NCBI GenBank assembly: GCA_016801885.1
Contig: CM028897.1
Location: 7,812,501-7,876,500 of the forward strand
Source of the DNA: Toxotes chatareus
Lineage: Eukaryota; Chordata; Actinopteri; Toxotidae
Length of the DNA stretch: 64,000 nt
Direction of reading: 5' to 3'
Below, one piece after another: positions 24,513-37,224 of this stretch (its first letter is position 1; each line of letters begins with the position of its first letter). The notes beneath the pieces are model-generated. The model had not been told where the DNA came from and did no database searches. It saw nothing but the letters and a program-made list of their open reading frames with translations. The translations under genes and the position numbers were made by a program.

Positions 24513-26219
24513 CAGCTGTGCTTTGCCTGTGTTTCCTCTCATAGGCAGTGCAAAGGAAGTGTAACATGACATGAAGATAATTAAAAAAGTAGATCCATAT
24601 ATATTAAAAACAGCAAAGCCCACGGCCGAAGGACTGGGCCAGGGATCATTAGGATTCTGTCCATAATGTAAACTTAAACTGGGCCTTAGCTAACCACCCT
24701 GAAGGCAGAACAAGCCTTTCAGAGAGCTGATATTTCATTACTCCAGTCTGGAGGGACTGAATGCACCTCACCACCCTCTCTGTGCCCCACCTCCCCAGCT
24801 CCCTGGCTTGATCTGTACCTGACTCATGGAGACTTGGAGACTCCCTGTGGGAGCACAGCCCATACTGTGCAGCTCCACACTGGACTCTGGACTGGAAAAT
24901 GACATTTTAAATCCAGCCCACACATGTAAGGGTGACTCAACAAGCACTTAGCACTTGAGTCTTGTAGATGCTACCTCTCTGAACATGTAATTTTAAATGT
25001 TACTTCTTGCCAGGAAAAAAAGCTAAAAAAATAAAAAATAAACCTTATCCAAGCCAGCTGCTATGAATATCAGTACACCAATTGCTACCAGGTAGATTTT
25101 ATTACTTTTAGCCCTGAATTCACATGAGAGAGACAGAGATGTGTGCTGCAAAAAAGGTGTGAAAACTGACATAGTGTGTAAGTAAAGCAGCAGGGGATGT
25201 ATCGCATGTTGTTAACATTTAGTTGTCAACACATCTGTGCCTGTCTTGCACATGTACTGTTGTGAACTAAACTACCATCACTATCACATGGCTCTAACAA
25301 TCGCCTGCCATTATCCTTTAAATAGGTTACTTCCTACAGTATGCATCTTTGCTCCTCTTTGTGTGTGCATTTCCTGAAGTGGACTGTATACATTGCAGCC
25401 CCTGGCCAACCCGAGAGCACAGAAATTGGCCGTGATAACTGCTGTAACAACAGAGTATATGATCTAATAGGAGCCCAGTTGCTCGGAGGTGAATATATTT
25501 CTTGAGGGGATGATTAAATGAGAACATTGCAGAGGAGGTGATAGATGAAAAGAGAGAGATAGAAATGTGCTGGGAAGGAGTGGGAAGGCAGCAGATAGTG
25601 AGGGAGAGAGAAAGGCAGAAAGAAGAGAAAATTAGCAGGTGGGAGTCGGAGAGCTGAAATAAAGAAAAAGAGAGTGAGACGGACTGAAAGTAATAGACAG
25701 ATCATGGAGCAGGAGGGAGGAGGGGAGGGGAAGAGTCTGATTGCTGAGCAGAGAAGGTACAAGAATATTAGCTGTTTCATTACATAGAGCAAGCGATCCC
25801 GAATCTTTCCACACAGAAAGGTTTTAAGTATCTTCCATTAGAGAGTTCTGGCTCCCAGAATACCCTCACAACTGAGCTCTCTGTTTGGCCTAAATTGCCT
25901 CTCCCATTCAGTGCGAAATCAGGGTCCCAGCCCAAGTGGTGACCAGTGCTGTCTGTGAATTTAGTATATGTCAGTCTATTTTGGAAAAAGATTAAATGTT
26001 ATTCTGTGCAAGCATGGTAGTCTAGGTAATGTAACTGGGATTATGCAAGGATTCACTCATTTCTGACAGACAAGTGTTCCTTGCGTGTTGGTAAACAGGG
26101 GCAGAGTTTATGCAAGGGAAGGCAGAGAAGGTGTGGCTTTTGCTGGTGTGTGTTTCTGTTTTACTGTATCTGTGAAAGAGAGCAAGAGAGGGAAAGCCGC
26201 AGGTGACTTCATCAGTCAG
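24513..26219. other. Non-coding stretch with a polypurine tract at 25540-25740
   Basis: No gene was recognised. The 200-base purine-rich block (GA, GGA and AAAG words) explains the Ser/Leu/Phe-rich minus-strand open frames there. The remainder is unique AT-rich sequence. Confidence 0.55.
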
Positions 26220-26560
26220 AGAGACGGGTGGGTTCTGTCAGTGTGACGGCCTCGTCAGCGGCCCATATTAAACACATTAAACACTGGGCCGAGCTCCTCA
26301 TTAATCAGCCCAGAGGGATGACAGCCAGCTCTGCTATCGGCCCCATACATCCACGCATGCCCAGGGCTGTCTGGGCCTCAGGTAATATACCTCTTCCGCA
26401 GATAACACCATGATAGATCGACTGTAGTGGCTCTGATTGGGGCTCGCTAGTGTAATACCGCCTTGTCTGGCTTTATCAGAGGAGCCCATTGAGCAGTCAT
26501 GGCAGATCAGCTTTTCAAGAGCTTCATGATTCAACAGATTTTTGACTCGAAGGGAGTGTC
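26220..26560. promoter_or_regulatory. Possible conserved non-coding element
   Basis: GC-richer, complex, non-repetitive sequence with CATTAATCAGC near 26298, CATATTAAACACATTAAACAC at about 26260-26280 and several CpGs. It is open in one plus frame from 26228 to 26413 and has a CCTCAG|GTAATA donor-like site at 26381, so a cryptic exon cannot be excluded. No protein was recognised. It is called possibly regulatory from appearance only. Confidence 0.25.
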
Positions 26561-26878
26561 GTGATGCTCGTGTCAGCTGATGTAGTGTCAGACCTATAAG
26601 GTGAGACAGGTATTTCAAAGGTCCCGTCCAATCATAATTGTCATGTCTATCCCCTCTTGGAGAGAATAATGACATCCTGTATGCAACCTGTCACATTAAT
26701 TTTAACACTGTTATTAACCCTTCAAGAATACCCTCTACCAGCTTGAGAGGTGTGATTGATTAATTCTCTGCAGGTTTTCTGCAGTTCATGTGATGTGAGG
26801 TGTTTTTTGTTTCACTTGGGTGTCCTTTTTTATTTTTTATTTTTTTTGAAAGCTCATACCTAAAAACACCAGTAATCG

Positions 26879-26922
26879 TACTTACAGATTTAAATAAAGG
26901 TACTTACAGATTTAAATAAAGG
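26879..26922. repeat. Perfect tandem duplication, 22-bp unit x2
   Basis: Two identical head-to-tail copies of a unit beginning TACTTACAGATTTAAATAAA, at 26879-26900 and 26901-26922. Perfect identity suggests a recent duplication. Confidence 0.95.
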
Positions 26923-27161
26923 CCAAATGTTAGAGTAAATGTTAACTTTCAAACAAAAGTCTTTTTTTTTTTGCATGCTGAATTGAATTGATTTCTAATT
27001 ACAGTGCCTACCTGAAGGGTGGCTTTTAATCATCCTTGGTCAGTAATATTAAGTCTCATTCCTCCTATATACCACACACCAAGCTGATCAACCACCAAAG
27101 CTGGCACCTCATCCATAACCAACTGTTCTCCATTTTGTCCTACCAGCAAACCACTCCTATC

Positions 27162-27189
27162 AAAAAAAAAAAAAAAAAAAAAAAAAAAA
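27162..27189. repeat. A28 homopolymer
   Basis: Uninterrupted run of 28 A. No retroposon body with recognised sequence precedes it, so its origin is unclear. Confidence 0.95.
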
Positions 27190-29696
27190 GGAAAAAAACC
27201 CTCTGGGTAAGGTGTATGAGGCTGATAGCGAGCCATGTGCAAATCACACCAATAATTGCTGTAGTTAGCGGTTCAGTTTGATTAATGTGGCTTCGTTAAG
27301 GGTCCTTTTAAGAGAAGAGAACACTAATGGTGATGTGGAGTTAAGTCAGTTGGGATACAGAGTGTTGTCCATGTCTAGGGGTAGATGGGGGTTTGTTCTG
27401 CACCACTAGGTGTCTCTCTTCAGATAGGCTAGAGTCTGGGGTTGGCGCTGACAGAGGGGCTGAGGGGCTGAGAGAGGTCAGACCTAGAGAAGAAGGTGGA
27501 GAGGAAGGCGAGAAGAAAGAGGCAAGGGCAACTCCTCTGGGTCCTCTGCTTCTCTTTGTGCCCTTGTTTGTACACAGACGTGACTGTAGACTGTGCTGCA
27601 TGGAGAGCCATAAAGGCTTTGCGCCTAGCTGTCGAATTGTGTTTGTTGTTTTTCAGAATAATCGTTTAGGTGCCTCAACTAATTTGTGATGTAAACTGTT
27701 GCCTGTTAAGTTCTGCAGAGATACAACATTCCTAAAATTGTTAAGCCAGTGAATGAAATTTCTCTTTTTCATGTATTCATTTAATCAACAAGTACTTTGT
27801 ATTTGTTATTTATCTTCCTTTTTCACCTCTCCAGGCATTTTGTTCTGCCAAATACACATTCTCTTCCCCTCTGGTTTTGTTGAGATATGCTGCTCTGCAT
27901 TTCCATTCCTTTGTCCTTCCCCCTCTTCAAGAGGAACTCAGACATTTCCTCCGTGCTCTTTATTGTCTGCTCTTCTATTCCCTTGAATCAACTGCGAACC
28001 TGCGCTACAGAGGTTATATCATTTTGTATTGGAGGGTCAAAAGTGCAGCAGTGTGTTCGCCCACGGGCAGCTTATCTCAGCAACGCCGTAAGACTAGATT
28101 CCAGCAAATCCCACTGAAACCACATATTCGAGCTCGATGAAATACTTGCAGAATGAATAGGGAGCAAAAACTTCAGCACAAAAATATCCAAAGGCTTTCT
28201 ATCACCTCTCCACCTATTTGGTGCATTCTCTGTGCAAAAACATATAGACAAACACCACAAAAGCACGAAAGCTGTTTTTCGGCGTGGCAGTTTGCAGGCC
28301 CTTCAACGGTGATTCTCCAGAGCGTGTGAGGATGTGGCCAGGCAGCAAGCATCATGGTGCCACAGCTTGCTTGTGCTGCTGCCGCTGTGATGTGGAACAG
28401 ACATGGAGCCAGTGTAATTACTTCCATTATCACCGCCACACAACACAGAGTGACAGAGATGGAGGAAGACGAGAATTAAGGGGGGGCTCACAATGGAACC
28501 GTATGAAATCTACCTTCAACTCGTGCACACTGGGCAGATTGAGGGAGAATGAGAGAGTTATAGAGAGAGGTAGGGTGGTGAGAGGAAAAAGGGTGTGAGG
28601 GAAGCCGGGAACACGAAAGTACAATTGTTTAAGCAGACAAAAATTGTGCAATGTTTTCTGTGTGCGTGTGTGTGTGTCTCACTTTGTGCGTGCTTGTTTC
28701 TGACTTTTTCCTTGTCATGTTTGCAAAGTGAGGGGAGCTGTGCAATCAGTTTCTCTCCCCAGCTTGTAATCAGCAGGCATGTCAGTAAACACTGTTAATG
28801 GGGGTGGACACTCTCTCCCTTCTCACCCAAGACCCCTGCAGTTGCTAATTGGGATAAATGCAACTCCATGCTTCATTTACCCTCACCCTCTCTATTCCTT
28901 TCTGTCTCTTCCCCTCCCGTTTTCTTCCTCCTCCTTTGCTTCTACTTTAACCTCATCTTTCTCCTCTTTTCTTTCTTCTGTTGCTCTCTTTGCTTGTTCT
29001 CCTCTGTGCTTGTTAATGGCTTCCTGGCTCATTGATGCCCCAGATGTTTTTTTATGAGAAACGGCAGAGTGGACACGACGCCGTCTCTTCCACCATGGGT
29101 GATTGAAAGGAGCTGTTTGTTGTGTTTAACAAGGGCACAAGACAAAAAATACTGTATTGTGTAATGAATCAGATATGAGATACTGTCAGCAACTGTTAAT
29201 ACAAATCACTTGTTTTATTTCTTTGATTAGTGTAAGCTCCCTCGCAACAAAGACGCATCGTACCTAAAGTTCCTGCTTATATACACACTTCATGTACCTT
29301 AGAGTAAAGAAATAACTAGTTGATTTGATATTATTCATTATGATTTATTATTTTGTTGCTGCCTTCCACCCATGCTCTGCGTATATATGATGGTGTAATG
29401 TATTCATGGCTCTTGCTGCACCATCATTGCTTTTGTGATGTAATCTCTTTTCCCCTGGCTTGGACCCCACCTGTGGGAGAAGGAGAGAGAGCTGTAAGTG
29501 CTTGTGTGATGTAAAATGCCTAATTTGGGGGGTGATTGATGGTTTAATATTGCAGCCTGCAACCTTGCTGCCCCCACCTACCCAATGAAGCTGCAGGCAG
29601 GCGCGAAACCGTAGCACTGTGTGTGTATAATGTCACTTTCTATTCTCACATTCAAACCCAGTTGGTGGAATTAAACCAATTCTGAGTTTGTTTTGC

Positions 29697-29718
29697 TGTG
29701 TGTGTGTGTGTGTGTGTG
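29697..29718. repeat. (TG)11 microsatellite
   Basis: Uninterrupted TG run of 11 units followed by imperfect GT-rich sequence to about 29742. Confidence 0.95.
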
Positions 29719-32700
29719 TTTGGAAGTGTTTGTGTGTTTGTGCATTGTGGGCGTGCTGGAGCATTTCTACTATCGCCGCACATCTAAAATCCACTTAGAT
29801 ATATTGACTGTGGTCTAGAGTCAGTGGTCAGTTATTGCAGCCATTTCTATTTTCCTCATTTTAACCAATCTTCCCTCATCTCTCCTGTCTCCTCTGTTTT
29901 CTCTGATATACAGAGTGAGTTCTCAGTGTCACTCATTACCGCTCCCTTAATGTCATGAACACCCTCAAAGCTCCTTCCTTTGTTGTCTTCCTGTCTCTCT
30001 CCTTTTTACTCTGAGTGTTTTCTGTTCTGCATTTTACATGTATATTAGAATCTTGCAGATTTTCACAAAAATTAGTGACACATTGAGCCGATCGGTATTA
30101 AACCTATATTGCATTTAATAAACAGATGAGATTGTCCTCTCTGGGGCAACTGAAAAACTTTTGTGATGGCCATTTGCGTTTTAGATAAAACTGGTAAACA
30201 ATGTTGTTCTGCCGAAAGGGGCACTGGATCAGAAAGTACTCATATAGGAACTTTTGGAAGGCAGCATAACAACATACTTAACTGTAGTTTGAAGGACTAG
30301 TTGAACAAATTATTTGCTGGATGTGTCAAAGCTGTATTATCTAATCAGAATGCATCTAAAGGATTCTTCTTTATTGTCTTTTTTTCGCTCCTGTTGTTCT
30401 AAAACTGTAACAAATTTTATAAGTCTTATAGAACAATGCAATTGCAGTTTGACTAAATGAGTGTATAATATTTATACATATTTAGGACACAAAAAAGTGA
30501 GATCAGTGAATTTCTAAAGTGTGAAGAGCCACTACAAGATGTTTGCTGAATGAATCGGTTCTGAAGGCACAGCAGGCAATTTAGGACTGGCCCTCAGTGT
30601 TAAGTAGAAGTGAAGGTTAAAAGTTTAAAAGCATTTAACTTTATTCAAAAAAAGAAGGCAAACTTTTCCTGGAGGCATTTGTCAAAAAACCGCAAAGTTT
30701 TATTTTTACCAGATGCGAAAGAATATCTGGGCAGCAGAAAATCGTTAAGTTTCTGGGATTTTGTTTGACCCTTACCACCAAAAACAAAATTAAGTTCTGC
30801 TTGGCACAAAGTCATGCAACTTCCTGGAGAAAATGATGCTTATTTACTCAATGCTTCCTAATGGGCAAAGTTTTCCAAAGTGTGACACGCCCACAGCAAC
30901 AAGCAAGAGGCAGCAGAGTTGGTGATGCATGATTGGAACTTTGTGGTAATGCGAATCATGTAAGAATCTTGTAATTGGACAACTCTTAATGCCTTTCTAC
31001 ATTTGTTGATCACTTTGTTTGGCTGGCCTTTAAATTTCCCCACAGACTTCTAGTTCTGTGCTTCCATTGGCTGGCCTCCCTCCCATCAATCCTAGCATCT
31101 TGTGAAGATAAACGCTACCTGAGGAGTAGATAGAAAAATGATGAGCGGTATCAATTTCAAAGGTTGGACAAAGTGCCTTTAGATTCTTCTGGATGTCTTC
31201 ATCATCACGTTGATGTTGTTAATCTGTATTCTGTACAGTTCTCAGTGGGGAAATGAATCATGGTGCTATGCCTGTGAGTCATTTAGCTGTGCAGAAACTA
31301 TGGTGTCATTATGTTGATATTTTGTCTACTATTAGCCATAAGGAACAACTGCTCACAGTGAAATGCATAATGCCAGCCAGTGTGGACAAGTGCTAAGAAA
31401 TACACTGAGAATACTTTTTCTGAATTTGAAATATACACGCACGCACACCACACATGCATGTGTGTGGACACAGTCTCAAATGGTTGTTGTGCTAATATGT
31501 TTTTAATGTCTTTGGGAAGCAGTCGACATCTCTAATTTGTTTTTGTCTAAGCTGTGTGCTTATGTGGATGGGGGACATCAAAGCAGTAAAAATAGCATTT
31601 CTCATTAACCAGCCTTTCCCTCTCATTTATTTTCCTCGTTCTCACTTGCCAGTTTGTCCACATGAGTGTTTTTTTAGGCACAGCTTGTGAAGTTGTGAGG
31701 AGGAGTTGCTGGAGAATTGATCATGGGCTGATGCTCGGTGTACATTTACTGCTTCCTATATTTGGTCCTCAGCAGGCTTTCATCAGGAACACGTCGTTGT
31801 TTGAATTATCAATTGTAAAAAGCCTGTGTCAAATCAAGTTACATAATGTGAATGAAACAGCCTGTTTAGTTGTTCGAACTGACAGTTCCTGGCTTGGTAT
31901 GAATCATGTTTGAGACCAAACAGCAAGTGTTTTGATAAACGAGGTTTGATTTTCATGACAAAAGAAATAAGTTTCTTTTTTTTAATCCAAGTTCAAGTTT
32001 TTTTCCAAAGGTTTTTAAGTTTCAAGTTCATATAAACTGCTAACTTCTGTGGGATTTGAAACTCTCAAAGAGAGTTCCAACTTTTTTACCTCAACTTAAA
32101 GTCCCTCTGTTTATTTGTGTAAAAAAACAAACAGGAAAAAAAAAACTCTATTATAATGAGCTTTATTTATAAACAAAAATATGAGTGTGAAGAGTTCCAA
32201 CACTTGTTTTACTTTAGCTACCACTATACAGTTAAACTTCAGTTACATCTTTCTGAAAGATTACAAGGCAACACAAGAGTTATTTACAGTGCATTGCATA
32301 TAATATTTGACATATTTGATAGAGCTACGTGCAAGTTCAGTTTCAGGTAGGTAACTAACTGCAGCAGTGTGTCAATGACAGACTATATATAAAAGTAAAT
32401 AATTTTGCAATATTACTATGTCACACTCGTCTCTGCCTCTTTACTGGGTTTATGCCGTGTGTAGCACGTCCCTCGTGATGGTAAATTAATTCACCTGTTT
32501 CAGCTGCATCTTCTGCTGCCTTTGAATTTTAAACAGCATCGTTTAGCCAGGTTCTAGTTGCTGTGTGATCTGAATGAGGCTCACAGATTGATACCCGTAT
32601 TCATATCCTTGTGCGTGTTTGTGTTTGTCTCTCCGTGAGTAGAAAGCTTATGGTTTCATTGGTCAATTTATTATAATTATTTTCAGGTACATAAATAGCA

Positions 32701-33229
32701 AAAGAAAGAAAGGTAAAATTATTCTGGTGTTTTCCTTTGAGGTATTTTCATTTGTTCACAACTATAATGTGAAGAAGAATAGATCTGCTTTCACATATTT
32801 CTATGCTGAAGGGTTAACTGTCTCTCATTACCACAACACAGTAGCCCTTTAAATAGCAGTATGAGCAAGGATTACTGAATATGTGAGCCATTCTGTCTAC
32901 CATTTTTTGGGCAAACCACATTTCACCTCTGCAATATGCAGCTTTGCTATGGCTGTAATTGTAATAAAAATATTTTTGTCAAACCAACAGTGAGGTGAGG
33001 AGAGAGCTGCATTTGATTGACTGATTTAGCTACAGATGAAAAGTATCTCGCCTCCGCAAGCTATTGTAGTCTTATTATTCAGTTCATTAGGACAGTTTCG
33101 TGTCGCCTGTTCTATTTATCCTCCTCTGGACTTGTGTCTGCGGCACGGAGATGGTGAGATGAATCCTGAGAATTTGCCACACCGTGAAAAGACTCAAGCA
33201 GAGTGACAAATTTTGATCTTTGGTTCATC

Positions 33230-33595
33230 AGGGTGTGGTGTTACATGCCAATTCTGCTCTTCACTTCGCTGAAGTTGCATTGTTTTGCCGTTAACTCACC
33301 TATGTTAACTATTGTTTTGCGCTCTATTCCTTTGACTTCTTTTCTTCTACTGAAGTTAGCTGGCTAACCAGGTAGCCGCAGCCGGTCCTGCCTCGTTATA
33401 CCACTTTGCGATAGCAGCTCAGCATGGGAGGGTGAAGAAATAGTGCTACCCAGAGGGTGTTTTCTAACTTACTTTGTTAACACAATGAGGCTGAGGCTCT
33501 TGGCAAATGATCATCATCACCACCGCCGCCTGCTCTCGGCAAGACACCATGTTTGGTGGTACAAAAAACGTACATAGAGCAGCTTTAATTGATTT
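33230..33595. repeat. Possible degenerate dispersed repeat
   Basis: The stretch is GC-richer than its surroundings. It carries phrases such as GTTAGCTGGCTAACCAGGTA and AGCAGCTTTAATTG at its end that recur in many fish sequences remembered as parts of non-autonomous DNA elements. No terminal inverted repeats or target duplication could be fixed, so this is tentative. Confidence 0.25.
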
Positions 33596-34569
33596 TTGTT
33601 TGAGCTCCTCATTGGAAACATGTTTTCATAATTTAATAGCGAGAGCTAATACTATATCACTGTATCACTGTGGAATATACTTACACCATGAATTCAATAC
33701 ATTATTAAAATCTGATAATAAATATTTTACTAGAATTAGTCTTTAATGGATTTATTTCACAATTCAGGAAAATTGGATCAATCAGTGACATTTACTTCCA
33801 GTAAAATTGTGTTTTTATCAGAACCAGGAATATGTGCAAATATTCAACAGTTACAAAGATAATGTGAATATGTGCCATATTCAAATAATGTGAAGCTGCT
33901 GGTTTACTTGTGATTGAAAAACAATTTAGTATTCTGCTTGTCACGGAGTCAGCCTGCTTGTGAGTGACTATCAGTATGGTCGAATGTTGTTGCTGGAAAA
34001 TAGTCAGTTCTGAAAGATGTGATCTTGGCCTAAATTTCTGAATTGGATTGGGTTTGGTTTCCATAGTAATGGCCACAGTCTAGTCCATCCATTCAACGGT
34101 GCCAGTGGACATGCATTTTTATGACTATTCAGCCTGTTTGTGTAATTTTGTGTGATTCTCCTTCCCCCTAATATCACTGCACTTGAGCAAAAATGTTGCT
34201 TACTTAAGTCATATAGCTAACACACTTTCTTCTTTGTTGTTATTTTACAATCAATTCTGATGTGCCTTTGAAACATCAGTGCGAGATGAGGAGCCTCACA
34301 GTGATGTTGAAACAGAACGGGATAATGCTAATCATCCCCAGCCATAACAGAATACATTATTCTTAGCCACTTCATGTTGCTGTGGAAACTGTTTAAGAGT
34401 CAGTAGGTCTGCCAAGGGTGTGCAGATAAACATGTCTTTGTGTGTGTGCTTGTGCGTGTTTGTGCGGCTTGGCATACTGCATGTTTTATCAATTGAAAAG
34501 TTGCATCAATGCCTGTTTGACGGGTTAATTTGAAGAACAGATGAACAGATTCACAGAGATTCATGGTGG

Positions 34570-34745
34570 GCCAGAAAGAAATGTAAAAGTAGAGGCGGAG
34601 GGAAAAGTAACTGGCAGATAATGAGGGGAAAAAGATGGACTAGCTGGAGTTGGACAGAGAGTGAAAGGAGGAGTGAGGACTGAGTGTGGATCAGAAGAAA
34701 GAGTGAGAGGAGGAAAGATGAAGAGAGAGAGAGATGTGAAAGATT
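34570..34745. repeat. Polypurine tract
   Basis: Dense G/A-rich sequence on the plus strand (GGAGGAG, GAGAGAGAG and similar) over about 175 bp, interrupted by isolated pyrimidines. A pyrimidine-rich block follows about 250 bp downstream, so the two could pair partly. Confidence 0.7.
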
Positions 34746-34999
34746 GTAGTTGTGACATGTATGTACAGTATATATAGATTGTTATGGGGGCGTGTATGAA
34801 ACCCTCTGCGACGTGCGACGAATTGGCTCTATTAATGAAAGTGTGAGCCACTGTGTGGTCATGGATCCAGGATACACACACACGGACACACACTGTGCTC
34901 TCTCTCCAGGCTCATATCATTACCCATCATTACACCCCCCATTTGGCATCAGCCGGCCAGATCGATCATGGCCGATAACTCTGTCTCACTCCAGGCCGG

Positions 35000-35585
35000 C
35001 CTATCTTACTCTGTCTCACCCCCCTCTCATATCTTACTTTCTCTATATCTCTCTTTTTCACACCATATCTTCTCTCTCCGTCTCAACCCCCTCACACGAC
35101 TCTCCCCTGCCTACAAACTGTATCAGTTTCAAAATTACTTAAATCATCCGCCTACCTTATCCTCCTTTGCTTTTTAGCTTTGCTCTCTCCAAAGTATCTC
35201 TTCATCTCCTGTCGACCAAATCTCGCTATCTAACACTCACTAATCTCCTGCTGACTCCTCTCCAGGTTCTGTACCATATTTCCCTAAATCATATCTCTAG
35301 CTTTTACCACTGTGACAGGCATATCAATCACCTTGTATTTCCATTTGTCGCTGACCTGCTTTCAGCTTCACTATAATACGCCTCTTCTTCTTCCACTGTA
35401 CCCTCCCACAGCCTTTCATCTTTCTCTCAGACTCTGTCACCCATCTTGCTCTCACTCATGCAGCTCAGTCACACCAGCTGTGTCTTTGCTCATGACTCAC
35501 CGTTGCTTCCTCTCTCCTTTGCTATACTCTCCTCTTCCTTCTCCTCCACCACCTCCTTGTGCTCCTCCTCCTCCTCCTCTTTGTA
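35000..35585. repeat. Polypyrimidine tract with TCC repeats
   Basis: About 580 bp of C/T-rich DNA, ending in imperfect (CTC)n at 35527-35580. It produces long Ser/Leu/Pro-rich open frames in two plus-strand phases that are not credible proteins. Confidence 0.75.
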
Positions 35586-36230
35586 GCGAGAAAGTGGTGC
35601 TTACATCAAGACCAGCTCAAGGCTGGGCTCAACAGTCTCTTGGAAAAGTTGTGAGTTTTTTGTGTGTGTGTGCATACTGCTTGTGTTTAAAAGTGCGAGA
35701 AAGCAAGTGACAGATGCGATGAACACTTCAAGAACAGAAAAAACCAAACCAACTTTCATTCATGCTGATCTTATTTGAAGGCTTAATAACAAGGCCTGAA
35801 AGGGAGGAGAGCGATCAGCTGCTTTTCGTCTCCTTCTCCTTCAGTCCCTCTCTTTACTTACGTCTCTTGATCTAATGATGCTCTTGCTTGTGTATGTTCC
35901 ACATTGATTCTAATTCAATTTGGATGGAACGAGTCTTTCAGACAATTGTCTGCAGCAAGGGCCCCAGATGGATTTTTAGCTTCTTCTGCAGGCATTAGAG
36001 ATTAATGGGAGGAAGGTCACACTGGACAGAAGAGAGCAACAATCAATTTCTCAATAATTCCATATTTACACATTCTCATGTAAAGAGAGTAATAAAGGAG
36101 GGAGAAAAAGGAGTATAGCACGTTGTATTGCAGAGTGTGGAGCACCTCTCTCTCCTGGGGGAAAAAAAACACTATAGCAGAAAGAAATGAATGCAGCATT
36201 GCCACAACATGGCGGCTCTGTGCTGTTTTA

Positions 36231-37224
36231 CAGTGTATTCAGAAATCATTCAGACCCTTTCACTTTTTTCCACATTTTCTTATGTTGCAGCCATAGGTGT
36301 GGTGCTGTCGCATCGCATTGTAACAACGATATGCCACTTTTTTCCTCCAACTGTATTGGGGTATTTAAGATGTATTGATTGATTCACAACGTCAGCTGAT
36401 GCACTGAGTAGCATGCAAGCTGTTGCTGGTAGCTGCCAGTATCCTTTGACTGATTTTGCTGTCAGTAACTAGTAAAGGTGAAAAGGCAGCAAAACATCTT
36501 TTCATTCTTCATTCACTCAACTTTATTTGTGAAGCGTTTGCAAAGAAACATTACAAACCCAGCCTATTAACCTTGTGACAGCTTGTGTTGTATCCACAAT
36601 GCCTGCTGGAAATGAATGCTTCCTTAGGCTCGCTTTTATAGCCTAGCCTGTTACATATGTTTTACCTCTGCCTGCACTGCAACTTTTCCTCAGAATGGAT
36701 GTTTTGAATGCTGCTTCATATGCTTAAGTGAAATCAAAACCTACATCCATGATATTGTCTAAAATTGTCTACAAATAAAGTAGATGTTTGGATGATGGTC
36801 TTGTAATATTCTCAGCACAATGAAACTATTCATAAAGTTTGTCTAACATTTTATTGTGTGGTCAGTTATAGTTGGCTTAAGTATGTAAACTTGCAATGGT
36901 TACATAATCTTTGAAACAAGCCAAGCATGCACCTATGCGCATGTCATAGGTGCACTCTGATACTTTAATCAAACAGCTCTACACCTTTGGTTGTAGCCTT
37001 ATGCTGAAATTGCTTAAATTAATTTTTTCCTCTTATCAGTCTACACTCAGTACCCCATAATGGCAAAGGATTTCAGACATTTTTTCACATATTTATGAAA
37101 AAGGAAACACTGAAATATCAGTTTTGATGAGGGGAAAAAATTAATTTACAAGATTTTAGCATGAGGCTGCATCATAACAAAATGTGAAAGAAGTGAAGGG
37201 TCTGAATACTTTCAGGACGGACTG
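36231..37224 (-). mobile_element. Tc1-like deletion derivative, copy 3, interrupted
   Basis: The left end is TA|CAGTGTATTCAGAAAT at 36231; the right end is TCAGGACGGACTG|TA at 37224, with TA at 36229-36230 and 37225-37226. Only the two subterminal parts remain: 36231-36290 and about 36991-37224. The second part carries the TACACTCAGTACCCCATAAT word and the opposite subterminal sequence. No transposase coding sequence remains. A separate element of about 700 bp splits the left end (next entry). Its presence at one of the family's most recognisable points makes the insertion boundaries clear. Confidence 0.8.
36291..36990. mobile_element. Non-autonomous hAT-like insertion inside Tc1 copy 3
   Basis: The host element is interrupted between TTGCAGCC (36285-36292) and TTGTAGCC (36991-36998), a candidate 8-bp target duplication with one mismatch. 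The CC could instead belong to the insert, giving 6 bp. The insert ends match as imperfect inverted repeats: CCATAGGTGTGGTGCTGT at the left, and CCAAAGGTGTAGAGCTGT when the right end is read in reverse (15 of 18 match). An 8-bp duplication with short imperfect ends fits the hAT superfamily. No transposase frame is present. A subterminal palindrome lies at 36928-36954 (TGCACCTATG, seven-base loop, CATAGGTGCA). Confidence 0.6.

Larger units (their letters stand above)
26561..36228. other. Non-coding stretch with low-complexity tracts
   Basis: No gene was recognised across this 9.7 kb. It holds A28 at 27162-27189, a pyrimidine-rich block at 28870-29010, (TG)11 at 29697-29718 and a 16-bp palindrome CACACATGCATGTGTG at 31449-31464. 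A polypurine block lies at 34570-34745 and a polypyrimidine block at 35000-35585. Unique complex patches at about 28020-28460 and 35895-36010 could be regulatory. All open frames are short and none resembles a known protein. Confidence 0.5.
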
